Part shown: positions 39,461-52,600 of the stretch, piece after piece
How positions within the stretch are numbered: position 1 is the first letter of the stretch
Layout: every line of letters starts with the position of its first letter
NCBI GenBank assembly: GCA_036971475.1
Contig: JBAIZL010000006.1
Span: 90,998,046 to 91,062,045 of the forward strand
Direction: 5' to 3'
Length of the DNA: 64,000 bases
Origin: Prosapia bicincta
Lineage: Eukaryota > Arthropoda > Insecta > Hemiptera > Cercopidae
Notes under the pieces: generated by a model
What the model was told of the DNA's origin: nothing
What the model saw: the letters and a program-made list of their open reading frames with translations, nothing else
Database searches by the model: none
Position numbers and translations under genes: made by a program

Positions 39461-42023
39461 TACACAAAATGGATTTCTCATTTAAAATGAATTAATAACG
39501 CAGAATCGACCATAGATTCGCATTGTGCACTTAGAATTGATCTATAATAAGTATTATAGGAGCTATGGCAATTGTCATATATTTGCTCTAAAAAAAATGC
39601 ATGAATTATAGTTCATGGATTTTGCGATTTCTACAAAAAATGGATTTCTCATTTAAAATGCATTAATAACGTAGAATCGACCATAGATTCGCATTGTGCA
39701 CTTAGAATTGATCTATAATAAGTATTATAGGAGCTATAGCAATTGTCATATTTTTGCTCTAAAAAAAATGCATGAATTATAGTTCATCGATTTTGCGATT
39801 TCTACAAAAAATGGATTTCTCATTTAAAAAGCATAAATAACGCAGAATCGACCATAGATTCGCATTGTGCACTTAGAATTGATCTATAATAAGTAATATA
39901 GGAGCTATGGCAATTGTCATATATTTGCTCTAAAAAAAATTCATGAATTATAGTTCATGGATTTTGCGATTTCTACAAAAAATGGATTTCTCATTTAAAA
40001 TGCATTAATAACGTAGAATCGACCATAGATTCGCATTGTGCACTTAGAATTGATCTATAATAAGTAATATAGGAGCTATGGCAATTGTCATATATTTGCT
40101 CTAAAAAAAATGCATGAATTATAGTTCATGGATTTTGCGATTTCTACAAAAAATGGATTTCTCATTTAAAATGCATTAATAACGTAGAATCGACCATAGA
40201 TTCGCATTGTGCAGTTAGAATTGAACTATAATAAGTATTATAGGAGCTATCGCAATTGTCATATATTTGCTCTAAAAAAAATGCATGAATTATAGTTCAT
40301 GGATTTTGCGATTTCTACAAAAAATGGATTTCTCATTTAAAATGCATTAATAACGTAGAATCGACCATAGATTCGCATTGTGCAGTTAGAATTGAACTAT
40401 AATAAGTATTATAGGAGCTATCGCAATTGTCATATATTTGCTCTAAAAAAAATGCATGAATTATAGTTCATGGATTTTGCGATTTCTACAAAAAATGGAT
40501 TTCTCATTTAAAATGCATTAATAACGTAGAATCGACCATAGATTCGCATTGTGCACTTAGAATTGATCTATAATAAGTAATATAGGAGCTATGGCAATTG
40601 TCATATATTTGCTCTAAAAAAAATGCATGAATTATAGTTCATGGATTTTGCGATTTCTACAAAAATTGGATTTCTCATTTAAAATGCATTAATAACGTAG
40701 AATCGACCATAGATTCGCATTGTGCACTTAGAATTGAACTATAATAAGTATTATGGAGCTATAGCAATTGTCATATATTTGCTCTAAAAAAAATGCATGA
40801 ATTATAGTTCATGGATTTTGCGATTTCTACACAAAATGGATTTCTCATTTAAAATGAATTAATAACGCAGAATCGACCATAGATTCGCATTGTGCACTTA
40901 GAATTGATCTATAATAAGTATTATAGGAGCTATGGCAATTGTCATATATTTGCTCTAAAAAAAATGCATGAATTATAGTTCATGGATTTTGCGATTTCTA
41001 CAAAAAATGGATTTCTCATTTAAAATGCATTAATAACGTAGAATCGACCATAGATTCGCATTGTGCACTTAGAATTGATCTATAATAAGTATTATAGGAG
41101 CTATAGCAATAGTCATATTTTTGCTCTAAAAAAAATGCATGAATTATAGTTCATCGATTTTGCGATTTCTACAAAAAATGGATTTCTCATTTAAAAAGCA
41201 TAAATAACGCAGAATCGACCATAGATTCGCATTGTGCACTTAGAATTGATCTATAATAAGTAATATAGGAGCTATGGCAATTGTCATATATTTGCTCTAA
41301 AAAAAATTCATGAATTATAGTTCATGGATTTTGCGATTTCTACAAAAAATGGATTTCTCATTTAAAATGCATTAATAACGTAGAATCGACCATAGATTCG
41401 CATTGTGCACTTAGAATTGATCTATAATAAGTAATATAGGAGCTATGGCAATTGTCATATATTTGCTCTAAAAAAAATGCATGAATTATAGTTCATGGAT
41501 TTTGCGATTTCTACAAAAAATGGATTTCTCATTTAAAATGCATTAATAACGTAGAATCGACCATAGATTCGCATTGTGCAGTTAGAATTGAACTATAATA
41601 AGTATTATAGGAGCTATCGCAATTGTCATATATTTGCTCTAAAAAAAATGCATGAATTATAGTTCATGGATTTTGCGATTTCTACAAAAAATGGATTTCT
41701 CATTTAAAATGCATTAATAACGTAGAATCGACCATAGATTCGCATTGTGCACTTAGAATTGATCTATAATAAGTAATATAGGAGCTATGGCAATTGTCAT
41801 ATATTTGCTCTAAAAAAAATGCATGAATTATAGTTCATGGATTTTGCGATTTCTACAAAAATTGGATTTCTCATTTAAAATGCATTAATAACGTAGAATC
41901 GACCATAGATTCGCATTGTGCACTTAGAATTGAACTATAATAAGTATTATGGAGCTATAGCAATTGTCATATATTTGCTCTAAAAAAAATGCATGAATTA
42001 TAGTTCATGGATTTTGCGATTTC
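39461..42023 (+). repeat. 8-mer then 7-mer HOR pair (1367 and 1196 bp)
   Basis: The TACACAAAATGG marker is at 39461, 40828 and 42024. The first two copies share the CATATTTTTGCTC monomer (39751 and 41118, 1367 bp apart), TTCATCGATTTT and AAATTCATGAATTATAG. The first copy contains two adjacent GTGCAGTTAG monomers (40211 and 40382, exactly 171 bp apart), while the second has one (41579). That accounts for eight against seven monomers. Confidence 0.82.
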
Positions 42024-44986
42024 TACACAAAATGGATTTCTCATTTAAAATGAATTAATAACGCAGAATCGACCATAGATTCGCATTGTGCACTTAGAAT
42101 TGATCTATAATAAGTATTATAGGAGCTATGGCAATTGTCATATATTTGCTCTAAAAAAAATGCATGAATTATAGTTCATGGATTTTGCGATTTCTACAAA
42201 AAATGGATTTCTCATTTAAAATGCATTAATAACGTAGAATCGACCATAGATTCGCATTGTGCACTTAGAATTGAACTATAATAGGTATTATGGAGCTATA
42301 GCAATTGTCATATATTTGCTCTAAAAAAAATGCATGAATTATAGTTCATGGATTTTGCGATTTCTACAAAAAATGGATTTCTCATTTAAAATGCATTAAT
42401 AACGTAGAATCGACCATAGATTCGCATTGTGCACTTAGAATTGACCTATAATAAGTATTATGGAGCTATAGCAATTGTCATATATTTGCTCTAAAAAAAA
42501 TGCATGAATTATAGTTCATGGATTTTGCGATTTCTACAAAAATTGGATTTCTCATTTAAAATGCATTAATAACGTAGAATCGACCATAGATTCGCATTGT
42601 GCACTTAGAATTGAACTATAATAGGTATTATGGAGCTATAGCAATTGTCATATATTTGCTCTAAAAAAAATGCATGAATTATAGTTCATGGATTTTGCGA
42701 TTTCTACAAAAATTGGATTTCTCATTTAAAATGCATTAATAATGTAGAATCGACCATAGATTCGCATTGTGCACTTAGAATTGACCTATAATAAGTATTA
42801 TGGAGCTATAGCAATTGTCATATATTTGCTCTAAAAAAAATGCATGAATTATAGTTCATGGATTTTGCGATTTCTACAAAAATTGGATTTCTCATTTAAA
42901 ATGCATTAATAACGTAGAATCGACCATAGATTCGCATTGTGCACTTAGAATTGATCTATAATAAGTAATATAGGAGCTATGGCAATTGTCATATATTTGC
43001 TCTAAAAAAAATTCATGAATTATAGTTCATGGATTTTGCGATTTCTACAAAAAATGGATTTCTCATTTAAAATGCATTAATAACGTAGAATCGACCATAG
43101 ATTCGCATTGTGCACTTAGAATTGATCTATAATAAGTAATATAGGAGCTATGGCAATTGTCATATATTTGCTCTAAAAAAAATGCATGAATTATAGTTCA
43201 TGGATTTTGCGATTTCTACAAAAAATGGATTTCTCATTTAAAATGCATTAATAACGTAGAATCGACCATAGATTCGCATTGTGCAGTTAGAATTGAACTA
43301 TAATAAGTATTATAGGAGCTATCGCAATTGTCATATATTTGCTCTAAAAAAAATGCATGAATTATAGTTCATGGATTTTGCGATTTCTACAAAAAATGGA
43401 TTTCTCATTTAAAATGCATTAATAACGTAGAATCGACCATAGATTCGCATTGTGCACTTAGAATTGATCTATAATAAGTAATATAGGAGCTATGGCAATT
43501 GTCATATATTTGCTCTAAAAAAAATGCATGAATTATAGTTCATGGATTTTGCGATTTCTACAAAAATTGGATTTCTCATTTAAAATGCATTAATAACGTA
43601 GAATCGACCATAGATTCGCATTGTGCACTTAGAATTGAACTATAATAAGTATTATGGAGCTATAGCAATTGTCATATATTTGCTCTAAAAAAAATGCATG
43701 AATTATAGTTCATGGATTTTGCGATTTCTACAAAAAATGGATTTCTCATTTAAAATGAATTAATAACGCAGAATCGACCATAGATTCGCATTGTGCACTT
43801 AGAATTGATCTATAATAAGTATTATAGGAGCTATGGCAATTGTCATATATTTGCTCTAAAAAAAATGCATGAATTATAGTTCATGGATTTTGCGATTTCT
43901 ACAAAAAATGGATTTCTCATTTAAAATGCATTAATAACGTAGAATCGACCATAGATTCGCATTGTGCACTTAGAATTGAACTATAATAGGTATTATGGAG
44001 CTATAGCAATTGTCATATATTTGCTCTAAAAAAAATGCATGAATTATAGTTCATGGATTTTGCGATTTCTACAAAAAATGGATTTCTCATTTAAAATGCA
44101 TTAATAACGTAGAATCGACCATAGATTCGCATTGTGCACTTAGAATTGACCTATAATAAGTATTATGGAGCTATAGCAATTGTCATATATTTGCTCTAAA
44201 AAAAATGCATGAATTATAGTTCATGGATTTTGCGATTTCTACAAAAATTGGATTTCTCATTTAAAATGCATTAATAACGTAGAATCGACCATAGATTCGC
44301 ATTGTGCACTTAGAATTGAACTATAATAGGTATTATGGAGCTATAGCAATTGTCATATATTTGCTCTAAAAAAAATGCATGAATTATAGTTCATGGATTT
44401 TGCGATTTCTACAAAAATTGGATTTCTCATTTAAAATGCATTAATAATGTAGAATCGACCATAGATTCGCATTGTGCACTTAGAATTGACCTATAATAAG
44501 TATTATGGAGCTATAGCAATTGTCATATATTTGCTCTAAAAAAAGTGCATGAATTATAGTTCATGGATTTTGCGATTTCTACAAAAATTGGATTTCTCAA
44601 TTAAAATGCATTAATAACGTAGAATCGACCATAGATTCGCATTGTGCACTTAGAATTGAACTATAATAGGTATTATGGAGCTATAGCAATTGTCATATAT
44701 TTGCTCTAAAAAAAATGCATGAATTATAGTTCATGGATTTTGCGATTTCTACAAAAATTGGATTTCTCATTTAAAATGCATTAATAACGTAGAATCGACC
44801 ATAGATTCGCATTGTGCACTTAGAATTGAACTATAATAAGTATTATGGAGCTATAGCAATTGTCATATATTTGCTCTAAAAAAAATGCATGAATTATAGT
44901 TCATGGATTTTGCGATTTCTACAAAAAATGGATTTCTCATTTAAAATGAATTAATAACGCAGAATCGACCATAGATTCGCATTGTG
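41579..44986 (+). repeat. 10-monomer HOR, two copies (about 1704 bp each)
   Basis: Markers repeat at 1704-1705 bp: GCAGTTAG 41579 and 43283; ATAGGTATTA 42281 and 43986; AATGTAGAAT 42741 and 44446. Each copy contains an embedded run of the two-monomer AATAGG/GACCTATAATAAG repeat (about 42190-42900 and 43880-44870). Copy 2 differs by CTACAAAAAATGG in place of TACACAAAATGG near 43728, AAAAGTGCATG near 44543, and additional dimer units at its end. The right edge is approximate. Confidence 0.75.
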
Positions 44987-47900
44987 CACTTAGAATTGAT
45001 CTATAATAAGTATTATAGGAGCTATGGCAATTGTCATATATTTGCTCTAAAAAAAATGCATGAATTATAGTTCATGGATTTTGCGATTTCTACAAAAAAT
45101 GGATTTCTCATTTAAAATGCATTAATAACGTAGAATCGACCATAGATTCGCATTGTGCACTTAGAATTGAACTATAATAGGTATTATGGAGCTATAGCAA
45201 TTGTCATATATTTGCTCTAAAAAAAATGCATGAATTATAGTTCATGGATTTTGCGATTTCTACAAAAAATGGATTTCTCATTTAAAATGCATTAATAACG
45301 TAGAATCGACCATAGATTCGCATTGTGCACTTAGAATTGATCTATAATAAGTAATATAGGAGCTATGGCAATTGTCATATATTTGCTCTAAAAAAAATGC
45401 ATGAATTATAGTTCATGGATTTTGCGATTTCTACAAAAATTGGATTTCTCATTTAAAATGCATTAATAACGTAGAATCGACCATAGATTCGCATTGTGCA
45501 CTTAGAATTGAACTATAATAAGTTTTATAGGAGCTATCGCAATTGTCATATATTTGCTCTAAAAAAATGCATGAATAATAGTTCATGGATTTTGCGATTT
45601 CTACAAAAAATGGATTTCTCATTTAAAATGCATTAATAACGTAGAATCGACCATAGATTCGCATTGTGCACTTAGAATTGATCTATAATAAGTAATATAG
45701 GAGCTATGGCAATTGTCATATATTTGCTCTAAAAAAAATGCATGAATTATAGTTCATGGATTTTGCGATTTCTACAAAAATTGGATTTCTCATTTAAAAT
45801 GCATTAATAACGTAGAATCGACCATAGATTCGCATTGTGCACTTAGAATTGAACTATAATAAGTATTATGGAGCTATAGCAATTGTCATATATTTGCTCT
45901 AAAAAAAATGCATGAATTATAGTTCATGGATTTTGCGATTTCTACAAAAAATGGATTTCTCATTTAAAATGAATTAATAACGCAGAATCGACCATAGATT
46001 CGCATTGTGCACTTAGAATTGATCTATAATAAGTATTATAGGAGCTATGGCAATTGTCATATATTTGCTCTAAAAAAAATGCATGAATTATAGTTCATGG
46101 ATTTTGCGATTTCTACAAAAAATGGATTTCTCATTTAAAATGCATTAATAACGTAGAATCGACCATAGATTCGCATTGTGCACTTAGAATTGATCTATAA
46201 TAAGTATTATAGGAGCTATAGCAATTGTCATATTTTTGCTCTAAAAAAAATGCATGAATTATAGTTCATCGATTTTGCGATTTCTACAAAAAATGGATTT
46301 CTCATTTAAAAAGCATAAATAACGCAGAATCGACCATAGATTCGCATTGTGCACTTAGAATTGATCTATAATAAGTAATATAGGAGCTATGGCAATTGTC
46401 ATATATTTGCTCTAAAAAAAATTCATGAATTATAGTTCATGGATTTTGCGATTTCTACAAAAAATGGATTTCTCATTTAAAATGCATTAATAACGTAGAA
46501 TCGACCATAGATTCGCATTGTGCACTTAGAATTGATCTATAATAAGTAATATAGGAGCTATGGCAATTGTCATATATTTGCTCTAAAAAAAATGCATGAA
46601 TTATAGTTCATGGATTTTGCGATTTCTACAAAAAATGGATTTCTCATTTAAAATGCATTAATAACGTAGAATCGACCATAGATTCGCATTGTGCAGTTAG
46701 AATTGAACTATAATAAGTATTATAGGAGCTATCGCAATTGTCATATATTTGCTCTAAAAAAAATGCATGAATTATAGTTCATGGATTTTGCGATTTCTAC
46801 AAAAAATGGATTTCTCATTTAAAATGCATTAATAACGTAGAATCGACCATAGATTCGCATTGTGCACTTAGAATTGAACTATAATAAGTAATATAGGAGC
46901 TATGGCAATTGTCATATATTTGCTCTAAAAAAAATGCATGAATTATAGTTCATTAATTTTGCGATTTCTACAAAAAATGGATTTCTCATTTAAAATGCAT
47001 TAATAACGTAGAATCGACCATAGATTCACATTGTGCACTTAGAATTGAACTATAATAAGTATTATAGGAGCTATGGCAATTGTCATATATTTGCTCTAAA
47101 AAAAATGCATGAATTATAGTTCATGGATGTTGTGATTTCTACAAAAAATGGATTACTCATTTAAAATGCATTAATAACGCAGAATCGAACATAGATTCGC
47201 ATTGTGCACTTAGAATTGATCTATAATAAGTATTATAGGAGCTATGGCAATTGTCATATATTTGCTCTAAAAAAAATGCATGAATTATAGTTCATGGATT
47301 TTGCGATTTCTACAAAAAATGGATTTCTCATTTAAAATGCATTAATAACGTAGAATCGACCATAGATTCGCATTGTGCACTTAGAATTGATCTATAATAA
47401 GTATTATAGGAGCTATCGCAATTGTCATATATTTGCTCTAAAAAAAATGCATGAATTATAGTTCATGGATTTTGCGATTTCTACAAAAAATGGATTTCTC
47501 ATTTAAAATGCATTAATAACGTAGAATCGACCATAGATTCGCATTGTGCTCTTAGAATTGAACTATAATAAGTATTATGGGAGCTATGGCAATTGTCATA
47601 TATTTGCTCTAAAAAAAATGCATGAATTATAGTTCATGGATTTTGCGATTTCTACAAAAAATGGATTTCTCATTTAAAATGCATTAATAACGTAGAATCG
47701 ACCATAGATTCGCATTGTGCACTTAGAATTGAGCTATAATAAGTATTATAGGAGCTATGGCAATTGTCATATATTTGCTCTAAAAAAAATGCATGAATTA
47801 TAGTTCATGGATTTTGCGATTGCTACAAACAATGGATTTCTCATTTAAAATGCATTAATAACGTAGAATCGACCATAGATTCGCATTGTGCACTTAGAAT

Positions 47901-50849
47901 TGACCTATAATAAGTATTATAGGAGCTATGGCAATTGTCATATATTTGCTCTAAAAAAAATGCATGAATAATAGTTCATGGATTTTGCGATTTCTACAAA
48001 AAATGGATTTCTCATTTAAAATGCATTAATAACGTAGAATTGACCATAGATTCGCATTGTGCACTTAGAATTGAACTATAATAAGTTTTATAGGAGCTAT
48101 CGCAATTGTCATATATTTGCTCTAAAAAAATGCATGAATAATAGTTCATGGATTTTGCGATTTCTACAAAAAATGGATTTCTCATTTAAAATGCATTAAT
48201 AACGCAGAATCGACCATAGATTCGCATTGTGCACTTAGAATTGATCTATAATAAGTAATATAGGAGCTATGGCAATTGTCATATATTTGCTCTAAAAAAA
48301 ATGCATGAATTATAGTTCATGGATTTTGCGATTTCTACAAAAAATGGATTTCTCATTTAAAATGCATTAATAACGTAGAATCGACCATAGATTCGCATTG
48401 TGCACTTAGAATTGATCTATAATAAGTAATATAGGAGCTATGGCAATTGTCATATATTTGCTCTAAAAAAAATGCATGAATTATAGTTCATGGATTTTGC
48501 GATTTCTACAAAAAATGGATTTCTCATTTAAAATGCATTGATAACGTAGAATCGACCATAGATTCGCATTGTGCACTTAGAATTGAACTATAATAAGTAT
48601 TATAGGAGCTATGGCAATTGTTATATATTTGCTCTTAAAAAAAATGCATGAATTATAGTTCATGGATTTTGCGATTTCTACAAAAAATGGATATCTCATT
48701 TAAAATGCATTAATAACGTAGATTCGACCATAGATTCGCATTGTGCACTTAGAATTGATCTATAATAAGTATTATAGGAGCTATGGCAATTGTCATATAT
48801 TTGCTCTAAAAAAAATGCATTAATTATAGTTCATGGATTTTGTGATTTCTACAAAAAATGGATTACTCATTTAAAATGCATTAATAACGCAGAATCGAAC
48901 ATAGATTCGCATTGTGCACTTAGAATTGATCTATAATAAGTATTATAGGAGCTATGGCAATTGTCATATATTTGCTCTAAAAAAAATGCATGAATTATAG
49001 TTCATGGATTTTGCGATTTCTACAAAAAATGGATTTCTCATTTAAAATGCATTAATAACGTAGAATCGACCATAGATTCGCATTGTGCACTTAGAATTGA
49101 TCTATAATAAGTATTATAGGAGCTATCGCAATTGTCATATATTTGCTCTAAAAAAAATGCATGAATTATAGTTCATGGATTTTGCGATTTCTACAAAAAA
49201 TGGATTTCTCATTTAAAAAGCATAAATAACGCAGAATCGACCATAGATTCGCATTGTGCACTTAGAATTGTACTATAATTAGTAATATAGGAGCTATGGC
49301 AATTGTCATATATTTGCTCTAAACAAAATGCATGAATTAAAGTTCATGGATTTTGCGATTTCTACAAAAAATGGATTTCTCATTTAAAATGCATTAATAA
49401 CGTAGAATCGACCATAGATTCGCATTGTGCTCTTAGAATTGAACTATAATAAGTATTATGGGAGCTATGGCAATTGTCATATATTTGCTCTAAAAAAAAT
49501 GCATGAATTATAGTTCATGGATTTTGCGATTTCTACAAAAAATGGATTTCTCATTTAAAAAGCATTAATAACGTAGAATCGACCATAGATTCGCTATGTG
49601 CACTTAGAATTGATCTATAATAAGTAATATAGGAGCTATGGCAATTGTCATATATTTGCTCTAAAAAAAATGCATGAATTATAGTTCATGGATTTTGCGA
49701 TTTCTACAAAAAATGGATTTCTCATTTAAAATGCATTAATAACGTAGAATCGACCATAGATTCGCATTGTGCACTTAGAATTGAACTATAATAAGTAATA
49801 TATTAGCTATGGCAATTGTCATATATTTGCTCTAAAAAAAATGCATGAATTATAGTTCATGGATTTTGTGATTTCTACAAAAAATGGATTACTCATTTAA
49901 AATGCATTAATAACGCAGAATCGAACATAGATTCGCATTGTGCACTTAGAATTGATCTATAATAAGTATTATAGGAGCTATGGCAATTGTCATATATTTG
50001 CTCTAAAAAAAATGCATGAATTATAGTTCATGGATTTTGCGATTTCTACAAAAAATGGATTTCTCATTTAAAATGCATTAATAACGTAGAATCGACCATA
50101 GATTCGCATTGTGCACTTAGAATTGATCTATAATAAGTATTATAGGAGCTATCGCAATTGTCATATATTTGCTCTAAAAAAAATGCATGAATTATTGTTC
50201 ATGGATTTTGCGATTTCTACAAAAAATGGATTTCTCATTTAAAAAGCATAAATAACGCAGAATCGACCATAGATTCGCATTGTGCACTTAGAATTGTACT
50301 ATAATTAGTAATATAGGAGCTATGGCAATTGTCATATATTTGCTCTAAACAAAATGCATGAATTATAGTTCATGGATTTTGCGATTTCTACAAAAAATGG
50401 ATTTCTCATTTAAAATGCATTAATAACGTAGAATCGACCATAGATTCGCATTGTGCTCTTAGAATTGAACTATAATAAGTATTATGGGAGCTATGTCAAT
50501 TGTCATATATTTGCTCTAAAAAAAATGCATGAATTATAGTTCATGGATTTTGCGATTTCTACAAAAAATGGATTTCTCATTTAAAAAGCATTAATAACGT
50601 AGAATCGACCATAGATTCGCTATGTGCACTTAGAATTGATCTATAATAAGTAATATATTAGCTATGGCAATTGTCATATATTTGCTCTAAAAAAAATGCA
50701 TGAATTATAGTTCATGGATTTTGCGATTTCTACAAAAAATGGATTTCTCATTTAAAATGCATTAATAACGTAGAATCGACCATAGATTCGCATTGTGCAC
50801 TTAGAATTGAACTATAATAAGTATTATAGGAGCTATGGCAATTGTCATA

Positions 50850-52600
50850 TATTTGCTCTTAAAAAAAATGCATGAATTATAGTTCATGGATTTTTCGATT
50901 TCTACAAAAAATGGATTACTCATGTAAAATGCATTAATAACGTAGAATCGACCATAGATTCGCATTGTGCACTTAGAATTGAACTATAATAAGTATTATA
51001 GGAGCTATCGCAATTGTCATATATTTGCTCTAAAAAAAATGCATGAATTATAGTTCATGGATTTTGCGATTTCTACAAAAAATGGATTTCTCATTTAAAA
51101 TGCATTAATAACGTAGAATCGACCATAGATTCGCATTGTGCACTTAGAATTGAACTATAATAAGTATTATAGGAGCTATGGCAATTGTCATATATTTGCT
51201 CTAAAAAAATGCATGATTTATAGTTCATTAATTTTGCGATTTCTACAAAAAATGGATTTCTCATTTAAAATGCATTAATAACGTAGAATCGACCATAGAT
51301 TCGCATTGTGCACTTAGAATTGAACTATAATAAGTATTATAGGAGCTATGGCAATTGTCATATATTTGCTCTAAAAAAAATGCATGAATTATAGTTCATG
51401 GATTTTGTGATTTCTACAAAAAATGGATTTCTCATTTCAAAAGCATTAATAACGTAGAATCGACCATAGATTCGCATTGTGCACTTAGAATTGTACTATA
51501 ATTAGTAATATAGGAGCTATGGCAATTGTCATATATTTGCTCTAAACAAAATGCATGAATTATAGTTCATGGATTTTGCGATTTCTACAAAAAATGGATT
51601 TCTCATTTAAAATGCATTAATAACGTAGAATCGACCATAGATTCGCATTGTGCTCTTAGAATTGAACTATAATAAGTATTATGGGAGCTATGGCAATTGT
51701 CATATATTTGCTCTAAAAAAAATGCATGAATTATAGTTCATGGATTTTGCGATTTCTACAAAAAATGGATTTCTCATTTAAAAAGCATTAATAACGTAGA
51801 ATCGACCATAGATTCGCATTGTGCACTTAGAATTGAACTATAATAAGTATTATAGGAGCTATCGCAATTGTCATATATTTGCTCTAAAACAAATCCAGGA
51901 TTTATAGTTCATGGATTTTGCGACTTCTACAAAAAATGGATTTCTCATTTAAAAAGCATAAATAACGCAGAATCGACCATAGATTCGCATTGTGCCCTTA
52001 GAATTGATCTATAATAAGTAATATAGGAGCTATGGCAATTGTCATATATTTGCTCTAAAAAAAATGCATGAATTATAGTTCATGGATTTTGCGATTTCTA
52101 CAAAAAATGGATTTCTCATTTAAAATGCATTAATAACGTAGAATCGACCATAGATTCGCATTGTGCACTTAGAATTGATCTATAGTAAGTAATATAGGAG
52201 CTATGGCAATTGTCATATATTTGCTCTAAAAAAAATGCTTGAATTATAGTTCATGGATTTTGCGATTTCTACAAAAAATGGATTTCTCATTTAAAATGCA
52301 TTAATAACGTAGAATCGACCATAGATTAGCATTGTGCACTTAGAATTGAACTATAATAAGTATTATAGGAGCTATGGCAATTGTCATATATTTGCTCTTA
52401 AAAAAAATGCATGAATTATAGTTCATGGATTTTTCGATTTCTACAAAAAATGGATATCTCATTTAAAATGCATTAATAACGTAGATTCGACCATAGATTC
52501 GCATTGTGCACTTAGAATTGATCTATAATAAGTATTATAGGAGCTATGGCAATTGTCATATATTTGCTCAAAAAAAATGCATGAATTATAGTTCATGGAT
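50850..52600 (+). repeat. Long-range duplicate block, left copy (partner about 60432-62500)
   Basis: The order of variants matches a block 9.6-9.9 kb downstream. GATTTTTCGATT lies at 50891 and 60473 and TTTCAAAAGC at 51435 and 61017, both 9582 bp apart. GTACTATAATTAG lies at 51493 and 61246 (9753 bp). AATCCAGG (51895 and 61819) and GATTAGCATTG (52324 and 62248) are both 9924 bp apart. The offset grows by one monomer at each of two places, so this copy is two monomers shorter. Confidence 0.8.

Larger units (their letters stand above)
37201..46900 (+). repeat. Domain D: dimer-based HORs rich in 170-bp monomers
   Basis: Many monomers here carry TATTATGGAGCTATAGC, one base shorter than TATTATAGGAGCTATGGC, so they are 170 bp. 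Two alternating subtypes, AACTATAATAGG and GACCTATAATAAG, form dimers of about 341 bp. These lie inside larger repeats: an 8-mer and a 7-mer at 39461, 40828 and 42024 (TACACAAAATGG marker), and a 10-mer of 1705 bp (AATGTAGAAT at 42741 and 44446; ATAGGTATTA at 42281 and 43986). The GTGCAGTTAG monomer at 40211, 40382, 41579, 43283 and 46693 is another domain-specific marker. Nothing other than satellite is present. Confidence 0.82.
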
